64,000 bases of DNA from NCBI GenBank assembly GCA_015657535.1, contig JADHZB010002079.1, positions 2,116-66,115 of the forward strand. Direction: 5' to 3'. The position numbers and the translations under genes were made by a program. Position 1 is the stretch's first letter. Every line of letters starts with the position of its first letter. Origin of the DNA: Nephromyces sp. MM_2019 (lineage: Eukaryota > Apicomplexa > Aconoidasida > Nephromycida). Of this stretch, positions 24,247 to 38,320 are shown piece by piece. The notes beneath the pieces are model-generated. The model did no database searches, was not told the DNA's origin, and was given only the letters and a program-made list of their open reading frames with translations.

Positions 24247-24627
24247 ATGAGTACTTCTGAAATTATCACTCAAGCATCTTCAGCTACCTCAACCAAAACT
24301 CCTAATACACCTAATGTCAAACTTCTCTTATCAGACTTGAAGGTATTAGTAGCCTATCAATCGGCATCAGATTGGCAGGAGAAGAAGGCCATGGACCGCG
24401 CTTTCAATGCTCTGTCCTGGACTGACCCTTCTGTCCTCTCTAGCATGCCTAAATACCTCAGTTCTTCTAACCAAACTAAACAAAAAATTGATTATGCATT
24501 CAATGCATTATACCCAAAACCTGTAGACCCTCGAGATACTAACATGACCCTTATGTCCATGTGGATCAAGGCTCGTTTATTTTATTACAACTCTACAAGT
24601 CCCTTTCAATTTAACCCTTACGCTTAG
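24247..24627 (+). CDS. Conserved-looking 126-aa protein, function unknown
   Basis: Single exon from ATG 24,247 (an in-frame TTG 12 bases upstream is ignored) to TAG. The first 28 residues are Ser/Thr/Pro-rich. Then comes a helical-looking core with an internal echo: KKAMDRAFNALSWTDPSVL is followed about 36 residues later by KQKIDYAFNALYPKPVDP. It is soluble, with no signal peptide or transmembrane segment. Base composition is clearly richer in G+C than the flanking 2 kb on each side, which supports coding. I do not recognise the family. Confidence 0.75.
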   Translation: MSTSEIITQASSATSTKTPNTPNVKLLLSDLKVLVAYQSASDWQEKKAMDRAFNALSWTDPSVLSSMPKYLSSSNQTKQKIDYAFNALYPKPVDPRDTNMTLMSMWIKARLFYYNSTSPFQFNPYA

Positions 24628-27395
24628 AATTTGGTATTACACATACTTGAATTTTTTAAAGTAGAATGAATAAATTTTTACATATCAGAAAGAAGACTAA
24701 ACTCAAATTTTTCTTATTGACTCTAAATTTGTAACAACTACTGATAATCTATTGTTTATATTAATATCCGTTGTCAGTTTAGGATTTGTCCTTTGCTTAT
24801 AATATTTCATATATCTTATTTGTTAAACTGGAAATTGATTCCAAACCACTGAAGCAATTGTATTTTGTAAAAATTATTGTTACTAGATTTCATATTTACT
24901 CAATTAAAGCAATGAAAATTTGGAATGAACCAGTAAATATATTCATACAAAACAAATACATCGCAAAAATACAACTTTTGAAGCAATTTATTTAAATGAT
25001 CTTATAAATTGTATTACTGGTTTCACTAAATACATATTGTTGAGCTGAATGCTAAATCAAAATCATAGTCTTATTCACAGCTTGTAGAATAACTCATTTA
25101 ATAGGTCTCAATGAACACTTCAGCCCAATAGAAATAAAGAAAATTTTAATCAATCTCAGAAATTATAATACTACATAAGATATAATCAATTTGGAATAAA
25201 GTAAATGAGATTTAGGTAATGTTGTAAGTTTGATATAAAATACAACTTTATTAACAGAATTAAAGCTACTGCTAATTATTTATATTATGCTAATTCAATT
25301 CCTCTGAAGAATTGTTCGAATTAACACATTAAAAGTTGTTTGCAGTTTGGAAGCACAAATACAGATCATTTAAGGAATGATCCCTTAGGTTGTATAAGTT
25401 TGAATGACTGAATTTCCTTTTTTTCATCATCTTTTTAGAACTCAAATAGCCTCACATATCATCAAATTGTCAACATATGATGAAAAGTTCAAAAATACGG
25501 CAACTATAAGCTGGAATAAATTTAAAATTTTTTTAAAACTATCTTTTTATGTAATTTACAAGAGTTAAAAATGAATTAATATTGTATATATGTCATATGG
25601 GAGAGTATCAGAAATCTCAAAACAGTTACTCGTTTAAAATTCATATTGAAAATTTTGTGTGCCAAAGTAATTTGAAGTAACAATTTACTTACACTATACG
25701 CGCATCTAATTCCAATAATATAAGCAGTGGTCATGTGTGTATATATATATATAAATCTACTTGCGTGTGTGCCAAATAGTTTGAAATAAAATCATACATG
25801 TTTTATGCGTGTGCTGAGTGCTTAATTCTAGCTGGAACAAAATTATTTTGTTTAAATTAAAATTAAAAAGTTTCATCAAACCAAAAAAAATTTAACAATT
25901 GTCTGGAACATCTTTTAGGAAGCTAGGAAATGAATGATGTGATAATTACAGCGTTTAACAAAATCGCAATTAAAGATTCCAAATGTGATGTATGTCTCTA
26001 TATGAATGAATTTGTGGCATAAATTATCATCAATTTACATTAAGGGTCAGGATTCCTGTTTTATCTGTACACTGTACTAAGCAACACTATAGCATGCTTA
26101 TGTAAAGTGAATTTTCTATTAATACTTGATATAGCTGACCAAAAGCTAAGCAATTATCATCATGGTCCAAAAGATTCAAATAAATATATAAATTATATTA
26201 ATTAATGTTATTTGACTCATAGCGCTTAGATTTAAAATCATTATCACCCAAAATACCCCTAAAATCAATAATTTTTGGTTATCAACTTATATTCTATATT
26301 GGAGCTTATCTATAATAATCATTAATGCCCCTTCAAACTCAATTTCATTTATCCTCGTTATTTTAGAGCTAACCTCAAGATTTCGAGTCATATTGTATTC
26401 TACCCCTCCAGTTCGATACAAATTTTTTAACATGAATTTTTTCAATGACTTTGACAACTTAAATTATACATCTTACACTTATACAATCGATCCCAATATG
26501 CGTGATATTGACCTTTTGATACAGAATTTTTGACATATCTCCTTCGCAAACCCTTTAATATACATAGATCGACCCATATGCAACATTTTATTAAACACAA
26601 TTGCATTTTTCATTAGAACTACATACTACTTATCCATCAACAACATGCTTTTATAATTATTACACTTAGAGGAGCACAATTTTTATAATATATTCAGGCA
26701 TTTGCCTATGTGTCTTTCATCATATCTGTAGCCTACTGATTCTATATGCTCCAACACAATCAGCGAGTGCTTGTGTTTACATACTATCGAACATTTACCT
26801 ACCTCCAAACCTTGCTAAATAGTCGTTATATCTCCCGTCAATCAAGTAAGTAACTCACCCTATCAACTTATGTACACATCCAGCATTCGGAACATATATA
26901 AACGAAATATTGATTTGCTAATTTTTTAAACTTGATATACTACTGTGAAATCATTTAAGTAATCTAATACACCTTGACTTACTATCCAAATGTCAAGAAA
27001 ATAATAAATGAAAAATAAAAAATTTATGCCTTCTTTGATTCTTTACGCTCTCGTTTAAAAAATTGTCATAACACAAAAAATTTGAATAAAACATTTAGCT
27101 AATACATTCTGGTTCTTGTCTTTATTCCACAACTAAACTATTTTAATTTTAGCCTATAACTTAAGATTCGCCTATTTTTGCTTAGCACAAAAGGACGAAA
27201 CTTAAGCATGAGAGTAGATGTAGATTAATTTTATGACTGTTGCAATCATATCGAATTAAAATTTCAAGGAGTGCAGCTGAGAATATTATTTTGCATTAGA
27301 GACGTTTTTGCGAGAAACTCGCAATCACTTGCCATTTTAAATTAAAAATCTAAATTTTGAACTTGTTTCTACATTTTTAGAAAATTTCCAAACCA
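24628..27395. other. Gene-free AT-rich gap
   Basis: About 2.8 kb without a supportable gene. A 33-codon ATG frame near 26,432 (MNFFNDFDNLNY...) is the best open frame but has no clear splice partner. Confidence 0.5.
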
Positions 27396-28911
27396 ATGGA
27401 AAACTCTTCAGCCCCAGATTCTCAACAGGAAAAAAGGCAGCAGCTTTCTATGAGAGTTATTCAAGCAATTGACCCAGAACTAGATGCAATTTTATTTCAA
27501 GTACCCTACGCTGCTCTTTACAAAGCTGATTATGTAAACAAGAGATGGCAAAGAGCTGGTTATGAAGGTGCTCTTTACTGTGTTAAAAGGAAAAGGCATC
27601 CCACATACCGACTCTACTTGTTGAACAAACTAAGCCAGAAAAATTTCATCCAAGACATTACTGAAGACAATGATTTTAGTTTACACGGGAATTTTATCTT
27701 CATAGATTACCCCCAAGATAGCTCTTCTATATCAGATAGGCTTACTTCTCATAACAAAGGTTCACACAATAACTCATACACCAAGGAAATTAACAGTTTC
27801 TCATTATGGTCTCACCATCATAGTGAAGAATTATTTCATTTCTTATGCAAATGCGTAGAGGATTTGAAGGCAAGATCCCTAGAAGAAAATGATCATAACT
27901 TCGACACTTCTCATGGTAACATGTTTATCATATTTCTAACATTAAAACCTAGTAATATATTTTAATTGGATACCAGATTCTATTCATGAGAATAATGACA
28001 AGAAAAGCAGCCCTAATGAAATCTCTTCTCAAATTGATGCTAAGGAACCTTATAATTCTGCACAAAATGGATCCTCCAATTCCAATTCGTACTTAGCAAA
28101 CACTAATAAGGAGGCAGGACTAGTAAGAATCTTATAATTCAAATTACATTTCTTTTTACAATACCTACAAATATCATTTTTTTAAAATTAGAAATTAATG
28201 AAATTATTGAAGAAAGACGTTGGTTCTGATTCACCTAAGTCATTTTCTTATGACACTGTAAAAGCCACTACACCAAATAGTCAACAAAAACCAAGTAAAA
28301 GCAACACTCCCCATTCTAATGAGCGAAAGCTCGAACCTTTCTTTACTGATGGTGATAAAACCACTATCATAACACCCAAGAAGACAAAAGACGAAAAAGA
28401 ATATCGAAATGAAAAACCTCCACCTTCAATAGAAATTAACTCAGAAAATCGACTAACCTCACCAACACAACGATCTACCTATCAGGTTAGCTTTTATTGT
28501 TATACAAAATATGAAAACAAAACAGCTCTTTTTTTTTAGAATTCATGTGTACCCAACCTTCAACCAAATATTGTTGAACACAACAAAACCAATTCTATTG
28601 ACAATATTTTGACTGAGCCTATGACACTCCTTATGGATTTTGATAATATATCTTTACCCAAAAGATCATTTGTTAATTCCATTTTACCCAGACCCAGGAA
28701 CGAAGGTAAGAAACTATCTAATATATATCTATTATATCTAAATTAGATTTTTACATTTTATAAAAACATAGGAGAAAACAACTTCACTATGGAAGATCTG
28801 GACCTAGCAGTTAACAATATACTGAAGAGAACAGAAACAAAAGATTTTTTTCTCCGAATGCTATATGACGAACTCAGCTATTTACGAAAGGATTCATTTA
28901 AGGGTATTTAA
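27396..28911 (+). CDS. DCP1: mRNA-decapping enzyme subunit DCP1
   Basis: Exons 27,396-27,915, 27,977-28,122, 28,192-28,485, 28,540-28,705 and 28,772-28,911, all in phase, 421 aa. Residues 15-160 form the DCP1 EVH1-like domain: RVIQAIDPELDAILFQVPY, KRWQRAGYEGALYCVKRKRH, YRLYLLNKLSQKNFI, then INSFSLWSHHHSEELFHFL. The middle is Ser/Asn/Lys-rich and disordered. The last 40 residues (LDLAVNNILKRTETKDFFLR) are helical, like the C-terminal oligomerisation segment of DCP1 proteins. DCP1 activates the Nudix decapping enzyme DCP2 in 5'-3' mRNA decay. The four introns are 54-69 nt. The family call rests on the EVH1 pattern; the trimerisation role of the tail is inferred. Confidence 0.85.
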
Positions 28912-29510
28912 TTTAAGTCTTTGATGGGCGTTGCAACCTCTATCGATAACCAAGGCAAATTTCTAGATTATATACATAAATTCACTATTTACTAAATATT
29001 TTACATTCTAAATACCTTCTACTTTATCGCTTAAAAACACATTAAGTTATAATTCTGAAAATTATCAAGTGAAATATTATGGTAAACGCATTCTATTTAT
29101 TTCACATCTCTTTACCTAAAATTTACTAGTATGTCATAACCTCTTATATTTCATGATTAATCTTTCTTAAACTTCATTAAAAAAGACATTTAGATTTAAA
29201 ATTGGTTAGAATAACCACAAACTATCACTAATAGTGTATACACTTATACATTATATATATATATATATATATATAAATCCTTTATTCCATCTTATAAATA
29301 ATATGAATAAGGAAGGCTTAATAACACTCTTATCTTGAAAATTTTACCAATTCTTCAAGAATTTTTCAAAAGTGGTGGTGGTCAGTTCTTGGAGATATTT
29401 TTGAGCTCAATTCTTTAAACAAATTAATCAATTGAAGATCCATTCATGAAATAAAATGATCAAACTAAACAAAAGCAAATAGTGGAAATACAATTTTCCT
29501 GATTAAAAAC
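28912..29510. other. Intergenic gap between convergent genes
   Basis: Short AT-rich spacer with an (AT)n tract at about 29,250-29,274. No gene seen. Confidence 0.6.
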
Positions 29511-32500
29511 TTATAATTTCTCAGCCTCTTCTGTGGGAGCTGATTTGTTAATTGTTGTTATCTTTTTTTGAATAAGGTCTTTACCAACATTTCTACGTTG
29601 GGATATATTTTTTACATTGTAAATAGATGCTCTATCCAACTGTTTCGGTGCCTGATCAGGTTCTTTAGTTTTAGTTTCAGCTTTTTCTTTTTTTTCATCA
29701 CCAATATTAGCTTGTAATAATGCACGTAACTTTTCTTGGACAACCTCTGCATCAACACTCTTGATCTGCTTCTTTGTAACCTGTTTTTTTACATGTTTCT
29801 TTTGAGTTATTTTGACAATTTTAGACACTCTTCTCTTATCGGAATATTCAAACAGTTCTTTTGGAATTTGTTCTAAATAGTTCTTTATATTGTAATTATC
29901 AATAAAAATATCAAGCTCTTCTTTTGTACATAAACCTTCTACATTTAACGTTTTAAGAGCAAGGAATCTTTTCTTAACCATTGGTATGAACTCTTGAAGG
30001 CTCTATGAAAAAATTAAGTATTATAAGAATATTTAAAAAAAAAAATTCTATTCTTAAGGGTACCTCCATATTGGCTGGATTTCCAGCAATTTCCAAATTT
30101 TCAAGGGTATTATTTTCCGTCATATAAAAAAACTTTTGACTAAGTCGATTTAAGGCATTATTTCCTATTTTACATGACCTTATACTGAGATCATGGATAA
30201 GTATTCGACTCAAGATAATTAGTTTCATTTATCAAGTTACCTTATTGATTCACCCTTAAATTCTTCGAAAATTGTTATTAATGTTTCAGCTGTTTCATCG
30301 GTATCTCCAAAAGAATTTTCGTCGAAAATTAATTTCCTATCCAATAAATCAACTATTTAACAATTGGCTCATTTATATAATACTTTATTACTTGCATTCA
30401 CAAGGATCTACCCATAATTTTGAAAGATTTTTCCAATCTGTATCCACCGATAACTTATTGAAAGATAGATCCAAAGACTCGAGCTTAAATTTGAATTGCA
30501 TCTTTGAAAATTCAGGTAGCTTGTCAAAAGAATTCCATCTCAATATCATACTATTTTGAAAGCAGTTGATTTGGAAATCATTAAATTTCATATTTAATAC
30601 TTTTTTCAATTTACTTGGATAAGTTTAGAGATTTTATTCTAGTATTTTGCTGTAAGACTCTGATAATTTGTACTAAATGTGGAGTGTCAAAACTCGATGA
30701 TGATAAATCTAGCTCCTTTATATATATAAAAATGAAATCAAATCAAATTTCTTTACAAGTTAATTTATTTCTTTACATTTACCTTTAGGCAACCATTTTC
30801 ACAGAATGAAAGTAATTTTGTATTTGGCTCCTGTTTTTCTTTGCTTGCATATTTCAAATGCAAACTTGCTGCTTGACTAGATTAAATAAATTAATTTATT
30901 AGTACCACAGGTGATATATCTATATATTTTTTGTGGAGGCAGACTCAATCTATTTTTAAGATTCTTTTTGTAAGAACTATAAAATGGATTAATTACATAT
31001 ATGAATATGCTAGCTAAATTTGTGTTGATTTAATCCTGTTTAAATGATCATACTACGCAAGCTTCTTATACTGATTCATTCAATACAAAGATTGAATTGC
31101 TTGTTCATTAAAATAGCAATAATACCTCAAATAAAGTACGTTTCCCCATTCAATTGTAGCATCTTCCAATAAGGATCTTACTTTAAAGATCGAAGATTCA
31201 CCAAAACTATTTTTACCTATTTCACCAATTTTCATCATATAATTAGTAAATCTTTCTCGCAAGGAATAACTACTATTCCCAAATCATTAAAAAATTTAGA
31301 CATTCTATTTACCTCGAATATATAACCAGAGATATTTATCATCATCTCTCAATATATCTATTTTTTCCAGTGCAATAAAATTCTCCTCAAGGCTGAAGCT
31401 ATCTGAGTAATCAGTTTTAGAAGATTGCCAAGGTTTCGATTTTTGAAAGAGAAATTCTGGTCTTTCAAGTGTTTTAGACCAAAGCACTTTATTCCCATGT
31501 GATTCAAGGAAAAACTGCTGGCCTTTAAGTTCTGGATTTCGTGATTTACGATGGGATGAGGGCATTTCGTTAATTTTCTTTTCAATGCTATTGTTTCCAT
31601 CTTTGATCTAACATTTAAAAGAATAAAGTAAGCTAATCATGTAACTAAACTTTTCAGAACATTGAATTTCTTCCAAACTTTTACTCATAGGCTATCTGAT
31701 ATTACCCAGTAATAAGCCTCTAAGCGATCACATCTGGTAATTGGTGTTGTTTTGCTTAATTCAAAGGTATTTAATAGCCCAAAAGTTTTATGATATTTCA
31801 CATACATAATTGGATCCTCTTCATGAATCTTAACAGAAGATTTGGATAAATTTTTAATCCTTGACAATGCTTCTGTTAGGATTTCCTCACTTATTCGATT
31901 CAGACCTATTTTAAATTTGTAAGTAATATGGAAAACTGATTTGAATGCAATTGGGCTTATTATTTATATTATTTATTACAAACCCAGAGAAAGTAATTTG
32001 ATCATTGGATAAAAGGTTTCAATACTAAAGATTAGTGCACTCATTGTTTTGGAAGAAATTTCATTTTCTCTAAGCTGAATAAGTTTAGTTGAGATTCTAT
32101 GTACATCTTGCTTCACACATTCTTTTGAAAATTCATCACAGGAGTTATCCGTAAATTTTGTATTATTGCAACTAAAGTCAAACAAATGGATATCTCAAAC
32201 TAAAAAAGTAGGAAGCAATATCAATTACCTTAAATTTTCCAAATTTGTGAAAGCAGTCATATTATGTAAAAATTTACCACCATTTATTTCAAGTGAGTTA
32301 CCATCAAAAACTAGCTTTCTGAAAATAATATGGTAAGGTGATTCATCGGAAACCTTGAGCTTATGTAAAGATCTAAATAGAGTCTCTTAATTACTTCACG
32401 TCAACCGCTTTGACTAATGCTCTGAGATGCATCATACATTTGGAAGTCAGTTCATTATTTGATAAGTCCAACTCTTCTATGGAGAAATCACGTAACTTTA

Positions 32501-35500
32501 GGTGCAATCCTTCTAGATCATCATCTACCAATTTTCTTCTAAAATTATTGATTTATTTATTAGATTGATGACCTTAAAGATTATGATAGTCTACTAACCT
32601 TGAAAAATCTAATTTACGTAACTTTGTAAATGGTCTCAGGCTTTCAAATAATTTCGCTTCAACATCGGCATTATATTTTATATTGGAAAAGTCCAAAAAC
32701 TAAATATAAAAAACTTGTTATAGGCTGAATTTTGCTATTGAGCAGGTGGTTAACATATCTTTTACACATTAAAGAGCACCTTAATTGGGTTTATAATTTC
32801 ACATAGCATAATTCTTAGTGAACATGTTAGAATACACAAAGTCTCACCTCACAAGTTGGTACATTGAAAAAGTCACAAACTTTTAGCTGAGGACTTATGT
32901 CATTTTGCTTGCAGTTTTCAATATATTTTTGTAATGCCAGCCTAACATTACATTCTCAATCAAAAATTTTCCAATTCAAGCTTATTTGAGAATTAACCTT
33001 CGAGAAAGCATAATCTCCCACAACCGTGTCTCATAATCAGTATCAGCACTTATAATGATTGACAAATCTTTGGTAGATATTAATCTTTTTATCGCATCAG
33101 AGCATGATAAGTTTCCAGTAACCATCCTGTTTTCATCTAAATCATTGAAATTCCTCCCTTTTAATAAACAAACATGATATTAACACTTTTTACTTTTATC
33201 AAAACTTCCAAGAATAATTTTTACCATTAATTTGCAAGGCTTCGTACACAAATCCACTTTGTGTTGACATCCGCTGGCGTACATATGTGAATGATTTATC
33301 CATAATTATTCCAGCAGTTGGGTTTTGCTTTATGTTTGTTCTCATCGAAATTTCAGATCTCTGTGAATTCACTCAAATTTAGACTTATTAAACCATTTCC
33401 TAAAACCCAAGTGAAACTAACCTTTAATAATCCTTTAATTGCTTGCATTGGCGATTGCTTATTTCTTAATCCAAATTCATAAAATAAGAGGCAATTATCA
33501 CGCACGGCGGCATAACATTGTATCACTAATATCTGAGCCTCATCTTCAAGCTCAGCCCTTTGTGTTTGCTTAAAGAAAGATTTTAAATTAATGTTAATGA
33601 AAACAACAACAGAACATATCTCGAATATTTGAGTAAATTTTACCGAATCTTCAACCCTCAACACACCGGCTTTGTCAATTCTACCTGCCAGCAAAATCTC
33701 TGGAACGTTACTTGGCTCAACATACTCTTTTTCGGTATCAATAGGTTCTAAGGATGTTATTAGTACTCAATCACTTATCTTATTTAAAAGAAGAACTAAT
33801 AACTTCAACCCACCCTCATAGACAGTTTCTTCTTCAATGCTTTCGTAACTAGCTGGAAATCGTAAAACTTATTAATTTAGTCTTAGAATAACAATTTTCC
33901 AACTTACATACAGATATACTTGAAAACGAATATACGCTTGACTCTTCTTCAGAACTCTACGGGATAGAAATTATTAAATCTAATTATTTACACATAGTTC
34001 AAAATCCCAATACCTCTTCCTCTTCAGATGGTTCTTCCTCTGCCGGGATCTGAAGACGAGCTCCTTGGGCTTGAGCTAATTTTTTAACTTTTTCTATCCT
34101 CATCCGTTTCTCTAGCTCCTCTGGTGTAAGATCTTCGATATTTTCTTTTGGTCTTTTAAATTTTCTCTAAAAATTTGTTATTTGTTTTTGGAAAACTTCT
34201 TGAATGCATTTAACAAAAAGTTTCTATCACATCTGTACCGGTTTTACTAATTTTTTTTGTTTTCCCATGGCTTCACTTATCTCAATTTTCATTTTCCTAA
34301 GCTCGTCTTCACCAGCTCGTTGATGCTTTTTCAGCTTATACTCTTCCTTAAGTTGCTCGATTTTGTTGGCTTCTTCTGATTTCTTTAATTTCTGATTAAT
34401 ATTGCACAAGCTAAACAAAATGCCTACTTTTACATTTTATTACTCTTACATCATCTAATATTTCATCTGTTTTAGCTTCTAAAACTGTATCCATAGTTTT
34501 CGAGGCAGCTCTTGTTATTAGCTCCTCCATAGTTTTCTTTTGCACATCCATAACTTCTGAAGGTTTCTGTAAGAAGCTCCTCGACAATTTTTTACTTAGT
34601 GACATCCTTTTATCAATTTCCTCTAACTCTGCGGCTAATTTTTTATTTTCGCATTCCTCTTTTAGCCTTTCTTCCTCTAGAATTTTTTCTGAAGATAATG
34701 AATTTAAAGGAATTAAGTTGTATGAGAAATTTATCTAATAATCTTATATACCTTCGATATCAAAAATTGATAGTCTTAAAGGTTTAGTTTCTTGTCGTAA
34801 AGTCAAGAGTTCACTTTTATCAGAATAATATCCAGGAGAAAGTAACTCTCCATCATATTTCCACCTAGACTCTAGCTTAGTTTGCAATTCATCAAAGTCG
34901 CTTTCTAACCCAAATAGGCTTTCTGCAGTCAAAATTTCCATATTAATCCCCTAATCGGACCATAATCGTGAGGTTACAAGCATATTTTGAGTTAGTTTTA
35001 ACAGTTAAACTTCGAGGCTAACCTGGGAGACATTTGAATTCGTTCCGAAAGTTTCATCAGCAAAAGCTGCGTATCCAACTGAGATTTGAAGATACAACCT
35101 TTAAAAGTATAAACGAAATATATTAATAAAGATTGCTAACCAACAAATTTTTCTTGAATTTTTTTTCTATCTGCCCGTTTCATGCTCAATACATCAGAAA
35201 TCGACGGGTCGTTTTGTAAAGAAAAGATATTACTTATTTGGTTCAGTTGTTTGTCTTTTACATCTATAGTATCGGAATCAATAACTTTACCAAGATCTTC
35301 TAACAGATTTAATTTCAACGATTTGAATTCATCTTCTTTATCATTTAGACTATTTGATTTTGAATTTAAATAATTCAATTTCCTTTTATTATTTGTTGTA
35401 ATAACAAAGTTTTTCTTATCACTAGTAATGCCTGGATAAAAAGGTCTCTCCATATCTTTCGTAGCATTTTTCGGATCATCAAACGATTTAGAAGCTAAGT

Positions 35501-37432
35501 CCAAAGTGGTTATTTTAAAGCATAAATCTTCTGGGTCTTGATTATGAGTCAGTTTTACTTTCCCAGATTCAACTCTTTCGTTTGACATAACTTCCCCGAT
35601 AGGTATAGTACCGATTGTTTTCTTATCATTCTCATCTGACACAGCTGGCATTTTGAGCATTTTTTCTACCTCTGAAAGAACGGAATTCACCTTCAATGTG
35701 AAATTTTCCATAGGTTCAATCTTGTCCACCTTCTCTAACATAATATACCATGAACAAATCAATGATATAGTTTTCGATAGCTTCAAAAATAACAGCTCTT
35801 TTAATTTAAAAGCCGCGTTTTTATACTTAAATCACTTACTTCTTACTACATTCTCCATATCACTTTGAAATTTCCGGAAAGCTGCTAAATCCTCTTTAGT
35901 TTGATCGAAGTTGTTAACACGTGGTAATTCAGACCCTTTCTTTTGATCCTTCAGATTGTTCGTTAACAATTAAGCTTGTAATATGTTTTTGAATTAAAAA
36001 CATTTAACCTACCATAACATCTTGGAGCAATCCTACTTCAGTCTCCCAAATCTTATTGTCTTCAGCAAAATTTCTTCCTGATTTATGATCTTTACAACTG
36101 TTATAATATAATTTAGCCCATATATTGAAATATTTAAAATCATTAGACAGTATCTTACATGTTTGTTTGCTGATCTTTCCAATATTTATCTGATTCTATG
36201 ATATTACAAAACTTGATTATTCAGAAATACAAGTTGATGAGTGCATTATTACCATTTTCTAATAGCTTTATAATCAAATTTTCCTGCTGTGATACTTCAT
36301 TCGGTCCCGATAGCCTCTCATAAAATGTTTTTTCTTGAATATCTTGCAGATTAGATGCTTCTAAATTTCCAAAATAAAATTTTTTTTCTTTTTCATAACC
36401 AGTCAAGTTAGCAAGCCTTGGATAAGCTGATGTCCAATCTGAGATAATTTACATTTAAAATAAATTAGTTAAATATATTCAGTTTGAAAAAGTCAAGTAC
36501 CAGATCTCGTTGTTTTGTCTTTATCTATTAGCAAAAGATCTGGCTTCATTATTGTTTTATTAGAAGGTATTGGACCTGCTGATATCCCTGTTAATGGAAC
36601 AGAATCTTTAATACTCGAGGCATTAAACCTTTCACTGGTTGTTTGTATCTCAGAGCTCTCTGCTTCATACCCTTCCTCAAATCCAGTGATTGGTAATACA
36701 TCTATATGACTGGTGTTACGGATCCTCTGATAAACATAATTTCGATCAGAGCTATCGGAATACATTGGCATGTTTTCTTGGGTCCTAATTTTTTCAAAAT
36801 TTATTAAGACGCTATAGACAATTTTGAAATTCTCAAGAAACAATTCCCATCGAATGTTATGTACATTATATTTTTCATATTGTCGGTATTATGTTTCTAT
36901 AATTAGATTGTCTTATACCATCGTAAGGATGGTGAGGTAGGCTTCCAAAGGTTGTCATTTTCATTTATTACACTTGGCTCAAGGAATTTAACACTTTTCT
37001 TTTTTGTTATATTATTATCAACCCCTGAGGAAATTAAATAACTAATCGATAAGATGCTGCAGCTTTAAGCTATTATTATCCTCAAAAGTAAAATATTTAA
37101 TCAATTAAAGCTTTGTTTTGAATATACAAATTAAGCTACTTTGTGGGAAATTCCTAGGACTTCTTCCAGTGTTATCTCTATCCGAGGGTTTAATATCAGC
37201 TATAAGAATTATGGATTAAAAAAGTTCATAGTGATGAATCTATCTGAAGCTAATGCATATCTAACTTCGCTTATAAAATATTTAATTTCTATTATCTATA
37301 AAAAAACGAATGCTCATTTTTTTAGTTTATACATAATTTATTGAAATGGAGCTCACATTGGAATTTTCTCAGAGTGTTTTCCCAGTCTACAAACTGGAAT
37401 TGATTACTATTTGCACCCTTTGAATTTGACAT
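29511..37432 (-). CDS. Large leucine-rich-repeat protein, 34 exons
   Basis: Exons (5' to 3'): 37,432-37,357, 37,199-37,140, 37,024-36,919, 36,784-36,501, 36,438-36,253, 36,195-36,159, 36,097-36,013, 35,948-35,840, 35,734-35,141, 35,078-35,023, 34,950-34,752, 34,688-34,450, 34,391-34,239, 34,166-34,014, 33,956-33,908, 33,852-33,814, 33,747-33,644, 33,568-33,422, 33,360-33,225, 33,136-32,998, 32,941-32,848, 32,699-32,599, 32,538-32,395, 32,318-32,229, 32,171-31,984, 31,905-31,706, 31,607-31,327, 31,269-31,126, 30,876-30,783, 30,715-30,615, 30,550-30,402, 30,352-30,241, 30,184-30,064, 30,002-29,511. Exon total 5,262 nt, giving 1,753 aa. Residues 1-590 are polar and weakly structured. About 600-780 is charged coiled coil ending in an EEEPSEEEE run. 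About 1,015-1,590 holds scattered LRRs (LRKLDFS, IEELDLSNNELTS, LESLDLSFNKLS). The tail is Lys-rich. The LRRs look like protein-binding repeats; partner unknown. Two or three splice choices (exons 8, 25, 27/28) are less sure. No signal peptide or transmembrane segment. Confidence 0.75.
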
Positions 37433-38320
37433 TTCAGTTCAAAACAATCTATTTTAGTTGCGAGCAAAAGTGGAAATGATTCTTAAGGGTTCTGAGCAAA
37501 AACAAGAAAAAACAAGATTTTTTAAGACAATCCATTTTGTATTCCAATTATTGCTAAAAATTAGTTAAAATTTGATCCCTAAAATGATTTTTCCATCAAG
37601 TTTAAGCTAAAAATAAATTATATATGTTACCTAAATTTAAGGGAGCTGTATTCTATTAATCAAAAAACTTTGATATAAAAACAAAAACTAGTCCTAATCT
37701 TGTGAATAATGTTAAAATTTTGGACCCACCATAAAGATCTCTTAACCTGGCCTTTTCAAATATATACAAAAATCCTCAAATGAGCATGAAGTAAATTTGA
37801 AAATTCTCTAAAGTGTATAACACTAAGTAAATTTTAATATTGTTATATATAAAAAGCAAATACTTCCAGCCCTCTAAAGTTTATATAGATAAAGATTTGT
37901 ATTTAGCATCCGATTTTTCGAAACCTTGAGTGTTTAGCAAGCTTGTCTCATTCTAAATCGTACTGGATTATTTTCATTCCAATATCTCAAAAAACAGGAT
38001 TCAATGGCTTATTAGAAGCCCAAAAATAAACAAAATATTCAAGAATCTTGATACAGAGGATGGAAAATTATATTGTATCAAAAAGTTATACATAGTTTTA
38101 ATACAAATTGTGCGGATACAAAGCATATGTTTAACTTAGGATAATAAATCAGCTTTACGAAAGTTTTAAAATTAATTTATATATTTTCACAATGTGTATT
38201 TTTTCTATACATAGTTTTAGAGGGCTGTAGGGACATTATAGGAAGTTCAATTCTATTGTATTTGAATTTAAAATAAAATCCTACATTAAAATTTTGTTAC
38301 CTTATATTATTTAATTTCAG
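37433..38320. other. Intergenic region with a possible small inverted-repeat element
   Basis: No gene in most of it. A 12-bp perfect inverted repeat (CAGCCCTCTAAA) lies with one arm starting near 37,868 and the other ending near 38,231, about 360 bp apart, with partial similarity for another 10 bp inward. This could be a MITE-like element or chance. Confidence 0.3.

Noticed and set aside
26432..26533. 33-codon ATG frame (MNFFNDFDNLNY...)
   Set aside because: Coding-like at first sight but too short, with no clear donor or downstream exon; kept only as a note in the gap entry.
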